Both the position numbers and the translations under genes were made by a program. From Massilia sp. PAMC28688 (GTDB taxonomy: Bacteria; Pseudomonadota; Gammaproteobacteria; Burkholderiales; Burkholderiaceae_D): a stretch of DNA of 64,000 nt. The notes under the pieces are model-generated. The model was not told the DNA's origin, searched no databases, and saw only the letters and a list, made by a program, of their open reading frames with translations. The stretch spans positions 3,286,001 through 3,350,000 of the forward strand of contig NZ_CP080378.1 of NCBI RefSeq assembly GCF_019443445.1, written 5' to 3'. This document shows, piece by piece, positions 1 through 9,269 of the stretch. Each line of letters begins with the position of its first letter. Position 1 is the stretch's first letter.

Positions 1-41
1 AGGCGGCCGGCTCGCTGCGCGCCGACCTTGAAATCATTTAA
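1..41 (+). CDS. flgI: Flagellar P-ring protein FlgI, C-terminal end (partial)
   Basis: Only the last dozen codons are inside the window, reading AAGSLRADLEII and then TAA. This matches the usual C-terminus of FlgI, the periplasmic P-ring subunit that forms the bushing around the flagellar rod in the peptidoglycan layer. Position directly before flgJ is the standard flgI-flgJ order and supports the call. The rest of the gene is upstream of the window, so nothing can be said about its integrity. Confidence 0.75.
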   Translation, partial: AAGSLRADLEII

Positions 42-71
42 GCAGCACCGGAAATTCTGAAGGGGAATGCC

Positions 72-1001
72 ATGATCGGTCCAAGCAGTGACATGTCCAG
101 CAAGTTCGCGCTCGATACCAAGGGCCTGGGCGAGCTGAAACAGTCGGCCAAGGCTGGCTCCCCGGAAGCCTTGCGCGGCGCCGCCACCCAGTTTGAAGCC
201 ATGTTCATCAACATGATGATGAAGAGCATGCGCGATGCCACGCCCCAGGAAGGCATGCTCGACAGCCAGCAGAGCAAGATGTTTACCGGCATGCTGGACC
301 AGCAGATGAGCCAGAACATGGCCAAGCGCGGCATCGGCCTGGCCGACGTCCTGATCCGCCAGCTGTCGGCCCAGGCGGCCGGTGCCCAGGCCCTGGCCAT
401 CGGCGCCGAACCTGGCAGCGGGCAAGATCCCCTGGCCATGCCGGAACTGCCCCTGAACCGCATCGGCAGCGAGCCGCTCAAGGCGCCGCCCGTGCACCTG
501 GCCCCATCGACCCCGGGCATCGCGGCCAATGGCCGCCCGCAGGCGCCCCACGTCAGGCAATTCCAGGAAAAACTGGGGGTGCATGCCGATGAAGCCGAGC
601 GCGCCACCGGCATTCCCGCCAAATTCATGCTCAGCCAGGCAGCGCTGGAGACGGGCTGGGGCAAGCGCGAAATCCGCAATGCCGATGGCTCGGTCAGCAA
701 CAACCTGTTTGGCATCAAGGCCGGCCCTGGCTGGAAAGGCAAGGTTGCCACGGCTGTCACGACCGAATTCATCAATGGCGTGCCGCGCACCCGGGTGGAA
801 AAATTCCGCGCCTACGATTCTCCGGCCGACAGCTTCAAGGATTACGCCCGTCTCATCACGACCAATCCGCGCTATGAAAAGGTGCTGGCCAATGCCAAGG
901 ATGCGGCCGGTTTTGCCCAGGGCTTGCAGAACGCCGGTTACGCCACCGACCCGCAGTACGCAGCGAAATTGACGCGTATTATCAGGAATAACCTGGCGTA
1001 A
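72..1001 (+). CDS. flgJ: Flagellar rod assembly protein / peptidoglycan hydrolase FlgJ
   Basis: Periplasmic protein (309 aa) that caps the growing rod and cuts a hole in the peptidoglycan for it. The N-terminal rod-binding domain covers roughly residues 35-100 (AATQFEAMFINMMMKSMR and following). A low-complexity linker runs to about residue 155, and the C-terminal glucosaminidase-type muramidase domain follows. The probable catalytic glutamate is E193 in QAALETGWG, followed by the NNLFGIKAG segment typical of this hydrolase family. Both domains are intact, so this is the bifunctional beta/gamma-proteobacterial type, not the single-domain form of other groups. An AAGGGGA ribosome-binding site precedes the ATG. 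It lies 30 bp after flgI and is probably in the same operon. Confidence 0.96.
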   Translation: MIGPSSDMSSKFALDTKGLGELKQSAKAGSPEALRGAATQFEAMFINMMMKSMRDATPQEGMLDSQQSKMFTGMLDQQMSQNMAKRGIGLADVLIRQLSAQAAGAQALAIGAEPGSGQDPLAMPELPLNRIGSEPLKAPPVHLAPSTPGIAANGRPQAPHVRQFQEKLGVHADEAERATGIPAKFMLSQAALETGWGKREIRNADGSVSNNLFGIKAGPGWKGKVATAVTTEFINGVPRTRVEKFRAYDSPADSFKDYARLITTNPRYEKVLANAKDAAGFAQGLQNAGYATDPQYAAKLTRIIRNNLA

Positions 1002-1026
1002 GCATTGCGCCGCGCGCCGGCTGTCT

Positions 1027-1053
1027 TCAAGTTTTCGGATTTGCTGCCGTAGA
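1027..1053 (+). promoter_or_regulatory. Sigma-28 (FliA) promoter of flgKL
   Basis: TCAAGTTT, an 11-base spacer, then GCCGTAGA. This fits the sigma-28 pattern TAAAGTTT-N11-GCCGATAA with the exact spacing and 12 of 16 box positions. It lies 30 bp before the flgK start codon. A late promoter for the hook-filament junction genes is the classic arrangement in enteric bacteria. The same architecture is found before fliD and the flagellin genes in this window, which supports the call. Confidence 0.75.
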
Positions 1054-1082
1054 CAGAGGTACACCAAAGAAAGAACGCTATC

Positions 1083-3038
1083 ATGGCTGGAAATATTCTC
1101 AATATTGGCAAAAGCGGATTGTTCGCAGCGCAAGCGGGCATGTCGACGACCGGCCACAATATCGCCAACGCCAACGTGGCCGGCTACAGCCGCCAGCTGG
1201 TGCTGCAGGGTGCCGGACCGGGCCAGAATATCGGCAACGGCTTTATCGGCAGCGGCACCCAGGTCACCGACATCAAGCGCTATTCGGACAATTTCCTCAA
1301 CAGCCAGGTGCGCACGGCCACGGCCTCGAAGGCTTCGCTGGACGGCTTTTACAGCCAGATCAGCCAGGTGGACAACCTGCTGTCGGACACCACGTCCGGC
1401 CTCTCGCCCTCGCTGCAAGACTTCTTCAAGGGCGTCCAGGATGTGGCCTCCAATCCATCGTCGGCCGCCTCGCGCCAGGCGCTGCTGTCGAACGCCGACT
1501 CGCTGGCCTCGCGCTTCCAGGGCCTGAACGGGCGACTGCAGGAAATCCGCGAAGGCGTCAATAGCCAGATCACCGCCAACGTCACCCAGATCAATTCCTT
1601 TGCCGACCAGATTGCCCAGCTCAATGAGCAGATCGGCAATGCCAGCTCGGCAGGGCAGGGCATGCCCAATGACTTGATGGATGCGCGCGACCAGCTGGTG
1701 CTGGAATTGAACAAGCAGGTCAAGGCGACCGTGGTCGCGGCCGGCAATAACAGCATCACCGTGTCGATCGGCAACGGCCAGCCCCTGGTCGTGGGCAAGA
1801 AGTCGTTCGACCTCACCACCATGAGTTCGCCCACCGACCCCACCCGGGTGGAAGTGGGTTACATCACCGGCAGCAAGGTCGTGCCGCTGGCGGAAAGCTC
1901 GCTCAAGGGCGGCGAACTGGGCGGCCTGTTTGAATTTCGCTCCACCTCGCTTGACCGGGCCCAGAATTCGCTGGGCCGCATTGCCATTGGCATAGCCTAC
2001 AGCGTCAATGAGCAGAACCGGCTGGGCCTGGACCAGGATGGCAACCCCGGCACCAATTTTTTCAAGGAGCCGCAGCCCTTCATCAGCGCCAGCCGCGACA
2101 ACAACCTGACCAGTACCGCCACCGTTGGCGCCACCATCCTTGATCCCGGCAAGCTCACCCAGAGCGACTATAAGGTGGGCTACGACGGCAGCAGGTACAC
2201 CATCACCCGCCTGGCCGACAGCAAGCAGACCGTGTTCGTGCCCGATTCGAACGGCAAGCAGTCAATTGACGGGCTGGAGTTTTCCATCAGCGGGCTGTCG
2301 GCGGCCGGCGACAATTTCCTGGTGCGCCCCACCATCAATGGCGCTTCGGCGTTCGGCGTGGCCCTGTCCGACCGTTCCAAGATCGCCGCGGCCGCGCCGA
2401 TCACCACCAATACGCCCAACAGCAATGCCGGCAGCGCCAGGATTTCGGAAGGCACGGTCAGCAAGGATTACCTTGCCAGCCCGCTGTCCGCACCGGTGAC
2501 CCTGTCCTACAGCGCCGGTACGGGCGGCCTGTCGGGCTTTCCGCCAGGGCAGGGCGTGAGCGTGACGGCCAATGGCGTGACCACCGCGTACGCGGCGGGC
2601 ACGGCCTCGATTCCCTTCACCGAAGGGGCCACCTATACCTTTGGCGGCGCCAGCGTGAGCTTTACCGGGGCGCCGGCCGACAGCGACAAGTTCACCGTGG
2701 GACCGAACGTGAGCGGCGTGGGCGACAACCGCAACATGCGCCTGATCGGTAACCTGCAAACACGCGGCAGCCTCGATGGCGGCACGGCCACCTACCAGTC
2801 GGCCTATGCGGAAATGGTGAGCTTTGTCGGCAACAAGACACGCGAAGTGCAGGTCAATGCCAAGGCCGGCGACGCGCTGCTGACCCAGGCCCGCAATGCC
2901 CAGCAGAGCGTATCGGGCGTGAACCTGGACGAAGAAGCGAGCAACCTGCTCAGGTACCAGCAGGCCTACCAGGCTGCGGGCAAGGTCATGCAGATGGCCA
3001 GCACCCTGTTCGACACCTTGCTGTCGCTGGGCCGCTAA
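1083..3038 (+). CDS. flgK: Flagellar hook-associated protein 1 FlgK
   Basis: Hook-filament junction protein (651 aa), exported through the flagellar type III apparatus, that joins the hook to FlgL and the flagellin filament. The N-terminal flagellar rod/hook signature is clear (SGLFAAQAGMSTTGHNIANA, then NVAGYSRQ). The C-terminus has the matching amphipathic helix with NLDEEASNLLRYQQAYQAAGK and ends in the hydrophobic STLFDTLLSL segment. The middle is variable and Gly/Ser/Thr rich, as expected for surface-exposed domains. It is somewhat longer than enteric FlgK (about 550 aa). It is followed 21 bp later by flgL and has its own sigma-28 promoter. Confidence 0.97.
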   Translation: MAGNILNIGKSGLFAAQAGMSTTGHNIANANVAGYSRQLVLQGAGPGQNIGNGFIGSGTQVTDIKRYSDNFLNSQVRTATASKASLDGFYSQISQVDNLLSDTTSGLSPSLQDFFKGVQDVASNPSSAASRQALLSNADSLASRFQGLNGRLQEIREGVNSQITANVTQINSFADQIAQLNEQIGNASSAGQGMPNDLMDARDQLVLELNKQVKATVVAAGNNSITVSIGNGQPLVVGKKSFDLTTMSSPTDPTRVEVGYITGSKVVPLAESSLKGGELGGLFEFRSTSLDRAQNSLGRIAIGIAYSVNEQNRLGLDQDGNPGTNFFKEPQPFISASRDNNLTSTATVGATILDPGKLTQSDYKVGYDGSRYTITRLADSKQTVFVPDSNGKQSIDGLEFSISGLSAAGDNFLVRPTINGASAFGVALSDRSKIAAAAPITTNTPNSNAGSARISEGTVSKDYLASPLSAPVTLSYSAGTGGLSGFPPGQGVSVTANGVTTAYAAGTASIPFTEGATYTFGGASVSFTGAPADSDKFTVGPNVSGVGDNRNMRLIGNLQTRGSLDGGTATYQSAYAEMVSFVGNKTREVQVNAKAGDALLTQARNAQQSVSGVNLDEEASNLLRYQQAYQAAGKVMQMASTLFDTLLSLGR

Positions 3039-3059
3039 CGGATTATCGGGAAAACTATC

Positions 3060-4280
3060 ATGCGTATCGCCACTTCCACCATGTACGAAGCAGGTACCAG
3101 CCAGCTCGGTACCCTGCAAAGCAAAATGGCCAGGACCCAGCAGCAACTGGCCACCCAAAAGCGCATGCTCACGGCGGCCGACGATCCGATCGCGTCGGCG
3201 CGCGCGCTGGAAGTGACGCAGTCCAAATCGGTCAACAGCCAGTTCGCCGTCAATCGTCAGAATGCCCGCTCGTCGCTGTCGGAAGTGGAGCTCTCGCTCA
3301 CCAGTGCGACCACGCTGCTGCAGGATGTGCAGTCGCTGGCGGTGAAGGCCAACAATGGCGTGCTGTCCCAGGCCGACCGCGAATCGCTGGCGGTGGAGCT
3401 GGAAGGCCACCTGGAAGACATGTTCGGCATTGCCAACAATACCGACGGCTCGGGCAATTACCTGTTCGCCGGCTTCAAATCGAACACGCCGCCGTTTGCC
3501 AAGGTGCCCGGCGGGGCCCAGTACATGGGTGACCAGGGCGGGCGCCAGCTGCAGGTGTCGGCCGCGCGCCAGGTCGGCGTGAGCGACTCGGGCAGCGCCG
3601 TGTTTGAAAACAACCGCACCGGCAATGGCACGTTCGTCACCAGCGCGCGCGCCGCCAACACCGGCACCGGCGTCATTTCCTCGGGCGCCGTGGTCAATGC
3701 GGCCGCCATGCCCAGCACCGCCTACGAAATCACGTTTGCCGGCAGCGGCAGCGCCACCACCTACAGCGTGATCGACAAGAAGACTGGCCTGCCGCCGCCG
3801 GATGCGGTCGGTCCCCAGCCGTATTCGCCGGACCAGCAGATTGCCTTTGGCGGCCTGTCGTTCAGCGTCAAGGGCAATCCGGCCGCGGGCGACAAGTTCG
3901 ACCTCGACCCGAGCAGCAAGCAGTCGGTGTTCAAGACCATGAGCGACATGATCGCCACGCTGCGCGCGCCGGCCGGCAATGCAGCGCAGCTGGCGCAGCT
4001 GTCGAATGGCTTGAACAAGGCCACCGAGAACTTGAGTTCCGCGCTCGACAATGTGCTCGGCATCCGCGCCTCGGTGGGCGCGCGCCAGAAGGAACTGGAT
4101 ACCCTCGACGCCGCCGGCGAAGACCTCGACATCCAGTACGCCGCCACGCTGTCGAACCTGCAGGACCTGGACATGGTGGCCGCCATCACGGAATTTACCC
4201 AGCAGCAGATGACGCTGGAAGCGGCCCAGAAGTCCTTCAAGTCGATGTCGGGGCTGTCGCTGTTTAACTACATCGGCTAG
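3060..4280 (+). CDS. flgL: Flagellar hook-associated protein 3 FlgL
   Basis: Second hook-filament junction protein (406 aa), forming the ring between FlgK and flagellin. The N-terminus MRIATSTMYEAGTSQLGTLQ and the following coiled-coil region match the flagellin-like D0/D1 domain. The C-terminus (DMVAAITEFTQQQMTLEAAQ...LSLFNYIG) is the paired helix. The mid region around residues 110-300 is an insertion of beta-rich, low-complexity sequence, which makes it longer than the enteric protein (317 aa). It is co-transcribed with flgK and ends convergently only 6 bp from the next gene. Confidence 0.95.
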   Translation: MRIATSTMYEAGTSQLGTLQSKMARTQQQLATQKRMLTAADDPIASARALEVTQSKSVNSQFAVNRQNARSSLSEVELSLTSATTLLQDVQSLAVKANNGVLSQADRESLAVELEGHLEDMFGIANNTDGSGNYLFAGFKSNTPPFAKVPGGAQYMGDQGGRQLQVSAARQVGVSDSGSAVFENNRTGNGTFVTSARAANTGTGVISSGAVVNAAAMPSTAYEITFAGSGSATTYSVIDKKTGLPPPDAVGPQPYSPDQQIAFGGLSFSVKGNPAAGDKFDLDPSSKQSVFKTMSDMIATLRAPAGNAAQLAQLSNGLNKATENLSSALDNVLGIRASVGARQKELDTLDAAGEDLDIQYAATLSNLQDLDMVAAITEFTQQQMTLEAAQKSFKSMSGLSLFNYIG

Positions 4281-4286
4281 GGCAGT

Positions 4287-4682
4287 TCACCCGGCCGCAA
4301 CGGGCGTGCACAGTTCCACCAGCGTGCCGTCCGGACAGCGCACATACGATACCGATTGACCCCATGGTTGTTGCTGCGGCGCGGCCAGCTCGGTGGCGCC
4401 CGCGGCCAGCGCCCTGGCATGGGCCAGTCCCACATCATCCGTCACCAGCGCGATTTCCATGCCGAGCGGCTGGACCGATTCGGATGCGGCCACGTGACCG
4501 TCCGGGAAATGCATCTTTCCCAGCGCATGGTCCGCAAAGGCCAGGGTCGTATCCCCCGTCTCCAGTTCGCCGTAGGTGCCCGAGGCATGCAGCATGCGGC
4601 GCCGCAGGCCGAAGGCGGTCTCGAAAAAGCGCAGCGAGGCGTCCACCGCGGGGACATAGATGATCGTATAGCCGAATTTCAT
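4287..4682 (-). CDS. VOC (glyoxalase/bleomycin-resistance) superfamily protein
   Basis: Small soluble protein of 131 aa with a single vicinal-oxygen-chelate fold: betaalphabetabetabeta repeats running from MKFGYTIIYVPAVDASLRFF to the end. The C-terminal CPDGTLVELCTPV contains the conserved metal-ligand glutamate of this fold. Substrate cannot be inferred; relatives include glyoxalases, ring-cleavage dioxygenases and antibiotic-binding proteins. I chose the ATG giving MKFGYTII because the fold starts there and an AGGATGG stretch lies just upstream; an in-frame ATG 9 bp earlier is an alternative. It sits alone between two flagellar operons, convergent with flgL, and has no obvious flagellar role. 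Confidence 0.85.
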   Translation of the reverse strand: MKFGYTIIYVPAVDASLRFFETAFGLRRRMLHASGTYGELETGDTTLAFADHALGKMHFPDGHVAASESVQPLGMEIALVTDDVGLAHARALAAGATELAAPQQQPWGQSVSYVRCPDGTLVELCTPVAAG

Positions 4683-4788
4683 TGCCACCATCCTGTGTCG
4701 TGAAAGACCACACTGTAAGGCCGGCGGCCGCCCTGAGCAAGGGCCTGATGCCGGGATTGGATGCCGCGCCGCGATGGCAGCATGCGCC

Positions 4789-5625
4789 TTACTGCGCCGG
4801 GGGCAAGGGCGCGGGGACACGCGGCAGGGTGGGCGGGGTACGCTCGAATGCCGCGCGCGGCACGCTGCGGCTTTGCTCGATGCCCCGGTTGAACAGGTTT
4901 TGCAGCGGCATCGACAGGTAGGGCAAGGTCTGGCTGAGCAGCAGCAGGCCCACGCCGAGCGAGACCGGAAAGCCGATACCGAAGATGTTCAGCTGGGGCG
5001 CGGCGCGGGTGAGAATGCCCAGGGCCACGGTGGTGATCAGGAGCGCGGCCACGATCGGCAGCGACAACTGCAAACCCACTGAAAAAATCGTCGCGCCCCA
5101 TCGCACCACCTGCAGCGACATGCCATTGGCCACGGGCGTGGCCGAAATGGGCAGGCTGTAAAAGCTCTCGGCCAGTACTTCCAGCAAGACCAGGTGGCCA
5201 TTGACGGCCATGAAGGCCATGGTCGCAATCAAGGCGAGGAACTGGCTGACGGAGGTGGAGCGTCCCCGCGTTTGCGGGTCAAAGGTCGCGGCAAAGCCCA
5301 GGCCCATGGTCATGCTGGCCACTTCGCCTGCCATTTCGACGGCGGCAAACACGATGCGCATCGAAAAGCCCATGGCCGCGCCGATCAGCAGCTCCTGGAT
5401 CAGGATCAGCAAGCCTGCCAGCGACATCGGATCGGCCGCCGGCGCAGCCGGAATGGCGGGCGCGATGGCCAGCGCCAGCATCACCCCCAGCAGTACCTTG
5501 GCGGTGCGCGGAAAGCTGGTATTGCCATACAGGGGAGAGGCGGCGATCAGGCCGAGGATGCGCGTGAGCGGCCACAGGACCGAGGCGATCCACATGTTCA
5601 TCTCGGCAGTGGTAAACGTGAGCAT
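4789..5625 (-). CDS. fliR: Flagellar biosynthesis protein FliR
   Basis: Integral membrane component of the flagellar type III export gate (FliP5-FliQ4-FliR1). The 278-aa protein is hydrophobic with about six membrane or gate helices. Family marks include the N-terminal region ending in SPLYGN, the GFSMRIVFAAVEMAGE segment, and MAFMAVNGHLVLLEVLAESFYSLP. The C-terminus has a polar tail after the last helix (PRAAFERTPPTLPRVPAPLP). It is the last gene of the fliLMNOPQR operon, 19 bp after fliQ. No clear terminator follows it. Confidence 0.96.
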   Translation of the reverse strand: MLTFTTAEMNMWIASVLWPLTRILGLIAASPLYGNTSFPRTAKVLLGVMLALAIAPAIPAAPAADPMSLAGLLILIQELLIGAAMGFSMRIVFAAVEMAGEVASMTMGLGFAATFDPQTRGRSTSVSQFLALIATMAFMAVNGHLVLLEVLAESFYSLPISATPVANGMSLQVVRWGATIFSVGLQLSLPIVAALLITTVALGILTRAAPQLNIFGIGFPVSLGVGLLLLSQTLPYLSMPLQNLFNRGIEQSRSVPRAAFERTPPTLPRVPAPLPPAQ

Positions 5626-5644
5626 GGCTACGCCGCGGCGGCCC

Positions 5645-5914
5645 CTAGCCGATCAGGCCGGGAATGCTGGTAAATACCTGGCGCATATAGTCCAGCATGA
5701 CCGACAGCATCCAGGGACCTGCCACGATCAGGGCGATGAAGATGCCGACCAGTTTTGGAATGAAGGACAGGGTTGCTTCGTTGATCTGGGTGGCGGCCTG
5801 GAAGATGCTGACGACCAGGCCAATGATGAGCGCCACCAGCAGCAGGGGCGCGGCCACCATGAGGGTGATCTCCATGGCGTTGCGGCCGAGGGTCATGACG
5901 GTTTCCGGAGTCAT
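5645..5914 (-). CDS. fliQ: Flagellar biosynthesis protein FliQ
   Basis: Small export-gate subunit (89 aa, the typical family length) with two membrane helices. MTPETVMTLGRNAMEITLMVAAPLLLVALIIG is helix 1, and the FQAATQINEATLSFIPKL loop is the family signature; helix 2 follows (LVGIFIALIVAGPWMLSVML). It sits between fliP and fliR with 8 and 19 bp gaps, so translation is probably coupled along the operon. Confidence 0.97.
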   Translation of the reverse strand: MTPETVMTLGRNAMEITLMVAAPLLLVALIIGLVVSIFQAATQINEATLSFIPKLVGIFIALIVAGPWMLSVMLDYMRQVFTSIPGLIG

Positions 5915-5922
5915 CGCGCCTC

Positions 5923-6678
5923 CTAGTAAAAACTTTGCGACAGCGAGCCGAGGATCAGCTGCCAGCCGTCGACCAGCACAAACAGCATCAGCTTGAAGGG
6001 CAGGGCGATCACGGCCGGTGACATCATCATCATACCCATCGACATGAGGACGCTGGCCACCACCATGTCAATGATGAGAAACGGTATGAAGATCGCAAAG
6101 CCGATCTGGAATGCGGTTTTCAGTTCGCTCGTGACAAAGGCGGGAATGAGCACGCGCAGCGGAATGTCGTCGGGCGTCTGCAGCGCGGGCGAGCGCGAAA
6201 TCTTCACGAACAGGGCCAGGTCGGCCTGGCGTGTCTGGCGCGTCATGAATTCCTTGAGTGGCTTGACGCCGCGGTCCATGGCCTCGCTCATCTGGATCTG
6301 GTTGTCCTGCAGCGGCTTGTAGGCTTCCACATAGATCTTGTCGAAAGTGGGGCCCATGACGAACAGCGTCAGGAACAGCGCCAGGCCGATGATTACCTGG
6401 TTCGGTGGCGACGACTGGGTGCCGAGCGCCTGGCGCAGCAGCGACAGCACGATGATGATGCGGGTGAAACTGGTCATCATCAGCAGGGCGGCCGGCAGGA
6501 AGGTGAGCGAGGTGAGCAGCAGCAGCGTCTGCACCGGCAGCGAGTAGGCCGTGCCGCCGCCAGGCGCAGGCTGGCTGTTAAAGGCGGGAATGCCCGTCTG
6601 GGCCGCGGCCAGGACCGGCACGGCCAGCACGGCCAGGAGCAAGAGCGCGCGGGCGCTGCGTTGGAGTTTATTTGGCAT
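5923..6678 (-). CDS. fliP: Flagellar biosynthesis protein FliP
   Basis: Core subunit of the type III export gate, 251 aa. It begins with a cleavable signal peptide ([18 protein letters not shown]). The family motifs [21 protein letters not shown] and [18 protein letters not shown] follow, then the [13 protein letters not shown] region and C-terminal membrane helices ([21 protein letters not shown]). I chose the ATG of MPNKLQRS because it directly precedes the signal peptide; upstream in-frame sequence overlaps fliO and is not FliP-like. The start lies inside the last 11 bp of fliO, indicating translational coupling. Confidence 0.97.
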   Translation of the reverse strand: MPNKLQRSARALLLLAVLAVPVLAAAQTGIPAFNSQPAPGGGTAYSLPVQTLLLLTSLTFLPAALLMMTSFTRIIIVLSLLRQALGTQSSPPNQVIIGLALFLTLFVMGPTFDKIYVEAYKPLQDNQIQMSEAMDRGVKPLKEFMTRQTRQADLALFVKISRSPALQTPDDIPLRVLIPAFVTSELKTAFQIGFAIFIPFLIIDMVVASVLMSMGMMMMSPAVIALPFKLMLFVLVDGWQLILGSLSQSFY

Positions 6679-7291
6679 TGCGCTTGTCGATCGTCTGTTT
6701 GAGCCACTCGGAAAAACTGGTGGCCGAGGGCGCATAGGGATGGACGGTGGCGCCGGCGCTGCCCCCGGCGCCTGCTTCCGGTTCCTGGCGCGGCATGGTG
6801 GCCAGCGCATTGACGCGGCCGGGCGAGGCACCGACCACGATCCACTGGTCGCCCACTTCCACCACCATGATGCGTTCGCGTCCGCCCAAATTGAGCGCGC
6901 CGACAATGCGCAGGCCGGCCGCCCCGGACGCGGGGCGCGGGCCGAAGCGCTTCATGGCCCAGGCGAACAGGGCCAGCGTGGCCAGCACGATCGACAGGCC
7001 GATAATGGTCTGGATCAGGCTGCCGGCTGAGGTGGCCACGGCGGGCTGCGCCGGTTGCGGCAGCGCTGGCGCCGTGCGCAGGCGCGGCTCGGCGGGCAGG
7101 GTAACGGGTGCGGCGGCAGGTGCGTCGGCAGGCGCGGTGGCCGCGGGCAGTGAGGAAGGAGGGGCGGCCGGCGGCGCCTGAGCAGCCGGCGCGGCCGGCA
7201 CGGCGGCGGCGGGCGCCGGCTGGCGCGCCAGCGCCGGCGCCGCCAGGACGGCGGCGGCAAGCAGCAGTGCCGGCAGCGCCCGCACCATCAT
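6668..7291 (-). CDS. fliO: Flagellar biosynthesis protein FliO
   Basis: Accessory membrane protein that assists assembly of the FliP ring. The 207-aa product has an N-terminal signal-like segment ([18 protein letters not shown]), then a Pro/Ala-rich periplasmic stretch of about 70 residues. A single membrane helix ([20 protein letters not shown]) is followed by a cytoplasmic domain with [20 protein letters not shown], the conserved FliO/FliZ core. The start ATG overlaps the fliN stop (ATGA), which fixes the start; an adjacent second ATG is possible. The long Pro/Ala stretch makes it larger than enteric FliO. Confidence 0.93.
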   Translation of the reverse strand: MMVRALPALLLAAAVLAAPALARQPAPAAAVPAAPAAQAPPAAPPSSLPAATAPADAPAAAPVTLPAEPRLRTAPALPQPAQPAVATSAGSLIQTIIGLSIVLATLALFAWAMKRFGPRPASGAAGLRIVGALNLGGRERIMVVEVGDQWIVVGASPGRVNALATMPRQEPEAGAGGSAGATVHPYAPSATSFSEWLKQTIDKRNAK

Positions 7292-7707
7292 TTGTTCAGT
7301 TTTCGAATCCGTTCGGACGGCGTGATGATGTCCGTCAGGCGAATACCGAATTTGTCGTTCACCACCACCACCTCGCCCTGGGCAATCAGGCAGCCGTTGA
7401 CCAGCACATCCATCGGCTCGCCGGCCATGCCGTCCAGTTCCACTACCGAGCCCTGGGCCAGCTGCAGCAGATTCTTGATGGCGATCTTGGTGCGCCCCAG
7501 TTCCACCGTTAGCTGGACCGGAATATCGAGAATGAAGTCGATATCGTTGGGCGTTTCGTTCTTGGTGCCCTTGTTCGAGAAATCCTTGAACACGGCCGCG
7601 CTGGCCGTCTGGCTTTGCAGGGCTTCGGCTTCCGCCTTGGCCTGCTCGGCAATGGCCGCACCCCAGTCGTCGTCCATGCTGGTGTCGTCTTGGTTGTCGG
7701 ACATCAT
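7288..7707 (-). CDS. fliN: Flagellar motor switch protein FliN
   Basis: C-ring component at the base of the motor that, with FliM and FliG, sets rotation direction and docks FliH during export. In the 139-aa product, residues 1-60 are an acidic, poorly conserved extension. The SpoA domain follows: DIPVQLTVELGRTKIAIKNL, then GSVVELDGMAGEPMDVLVNG and ending RLTDIITPSERIRKL. An in-frame second ATG one codon later is an alternative start. It is 12 bp downstream of fliM and overlaps fliO by 4 bp. Confidence 0.97.
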   Translation of the reverse strand: MMSDNQDDTSMDDDWGAAIAEQAKAEAEALQSQTASAAVFKDFSNKGTKNETPNDIDFILDIPVQLTVELGRTKIAIKNLLQLAQGSVVELDGMAGEPMDVLVNGCLIAQGEVVVVNDKFGIRLTDIITPSERIRKLNK

Positions 7708-7719
7708 TTTCTCCTGCGA

Positions 7720-8697
7720 TTATTTGATTTCGGCATTCGCCAGTAATTTTTCCACTTTTAGCGCATATTGGCCGTTCAGTACGCCATATGTGCAATCCAT
7801 GACGGGCACGCCGTCCACGGTGGCCTGGATTTCCTCGGGCACTGTGAGCGGAATAATGTCGCCCACCTTCATGTTCAGGATCTCATCGAAGGATGCCTTG
7901 CCGTGGCCGAGCACCGCCACCAGTTCCACTTCCGCCACCTGGATTTGCTGCGTCATCAGGCGGATCCAGCGCTTGTCGATTTCCAGCGCCTCGCCCTGCA
8001 GGCTGGAGGTGAGGGCGTCGCGGATCGGCTCGATCATCGAGTACGGCATGCAAAAGTGAATCTGGCCCGACACCGAGCCCAGTTCCACCGTGAAGGTCGA
8101 CGACACCACCACCTCGTTGGGGGTGGCGATGTTGGCGAACTGGGTATTCATTTCGGACCGGATGTATTCAAACTCGACCGGATAGACCGGTTCCCACGAC
8201 TTGGTGTAAGCCTCGAACACGATATCGAGAATGCGCATGATGATGCGCTGCTCGGTCTGGGTGAAGTCGCGGCCCTCGACCCGGGTGTGGAAGCGGCCGT
8301 CGCCACCGAAGAGGTTATCTACCAGCAAGAACACGAGGCCCGGGTCGAACACCATCAGGGCCGTGCCGCGCAGCGGCTTCATGTGCACCAGATTCAGGTT
8401 GGTCGGCACCACCAGGTTACGGATGAATTCGGAATACTTCGATACCCGCACCGAGCCCACCGAGACTTCGGCGCTGCGCCGCAAGAAGTTGAACAGGCCC
8501 ACGCGCAACAGGCGCGCGAAGCGCTCGTTGATGATTTCGAGCGTCGGCATGCGGCCGCGCACGATGCGTTCCTGGGTCGCCAGGTTATAGGTGCGAACAC
8601 CGGTGGCCTCCTCCGGCGCGGCAGCGTCGTCCTGGTCGCCGTTGACACCCTTGAGCAGGGCATCGACTTCTTCCTGGGAGAGAAAATTATCGGCCAT
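7720..8697 (-). CDS. fliM: Flagellar motor switch protein FliM
   Basis: Middle protein of the C-ring switch complex (325 aa). The N-terminal LSQEEVDALLKGV is the CheY-P binding peptide. The central CheC-like domain contains TLEIINERFARLLRVGLFNF and the NLFGGDGR motif used to contact FliG. The C-terminal SpoA domain (GKASFDEILNMKVGDIIPL) pairs with FliN. It directly follows fliL with a 3-bp gap. Confidence 0.97.
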   Translation of the reverse strand: MADNFLSQEEVDALLKGVNGDQDDAAAPEEATGVRTYNLATQERIVRGRMPTLEIINERFARLLRVGLFNFLRRSAEVSVGSVRVSKYSEFIRNLVVPTNLNLVHMKPLRGTALMVFDPGLVFLLVDNLFGGDGRFHTRVEGRDFTQTEQRIIMRILDIVFEAYTKSWEPVYPVEFEYIRSEMNTQFANIATPNEVVVSSTFTVELGSVSGQIHFCMPYSMIEPIRDALTSSLQGEALEIDKRWIRLMTQQIQVAEVELVAVLGHGKASFDEILNMKVGDIIPLTVPEEIQATVDGVPVMDCTYGVLNGQYALKVEKLLANAEIK

Positions 8698-8700
8698 GAT

Positions 8701-9192
8701 CTACTGGATGATGAAGGAGGTAAACATCACGTCCGACACTTCCTGAGGCGGCCCCTTGTCGAAAAAGGGTTGCTTGACCGCCTCGATGATCTCCTTGGAC
8801 AATTGCTTCTTGCCTTCCACCGTGCTGATTTCCGAAGCCTTTTTACCGGACAGCAAAAGCAGCATGCGGTTGCGCACATGCGGCATATTGGTCTTGATGA
8901 GTTCCACCTGTTCCACGCTCGACACCTGCAGCGTGAACTGGATTTGCAGGTACTGCTCCCCATCCTCCGGCTGCAGGTTGACCGTGAACGGTTCAATGAC
9001 CACGAACTCGGGCTTTTCGGCTTTCTTCACTTCCTTCTGGCCGTCGGATTTACCCTGGGTGAAGAACCAGGCAGCAGCGCCACCGAGGCCAAGCGCAAGC
9101 ACGGCCGCCAGAATTATGATCAACATTTTCTTGGACGACTTCGGCGCGGCATCTGCCTTGGGATCAGCTTTCATTTTTGGATTCGCTTTCAA
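8701..9192 (-). CDS. fliL: Flagellar basal body-associated protein FliL
   Basis: Single-pass inner-membrane protein of 163 aa that associates with the stator around the basal body. A Lys/Ala-rich cytoplasmic N-terminus precedes one membrane helix (MLIIILAAVLALGLGGAAAW). The periplasmic FliL domain follows (EFVVIEPFTVNLQPEDGEQY...LQIQFTLQV). It is the first gene of the fliLMNOPQR operon. The 157-bp space before it holds a hairpin but no promoter I could confidently recognise. Confidence 0.94.
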   Translation of the reverse strand: MKANPKMKADPKADAAPKSSKKMLIIILAAVLALGLGGAAAWFFTQGKSDGQKEVKKAEKPEFVVIEPFTVNLQPEDGEQYLQIQFTLQVSSVEQVELIKTNMPHVRNRMLLLLSGKKASEISTVEGKKQLSKEIIEAVKQPFFDKGPPQEVSDVMFTSFIIQ

Positions 9193-9269
9193 GTGACCTC
9201 AACGTGCAATGGAATGGAACGTTTCCTCATTATGTCATTATCAGGAAAAAGTGCGCAGGTGCATTCGTT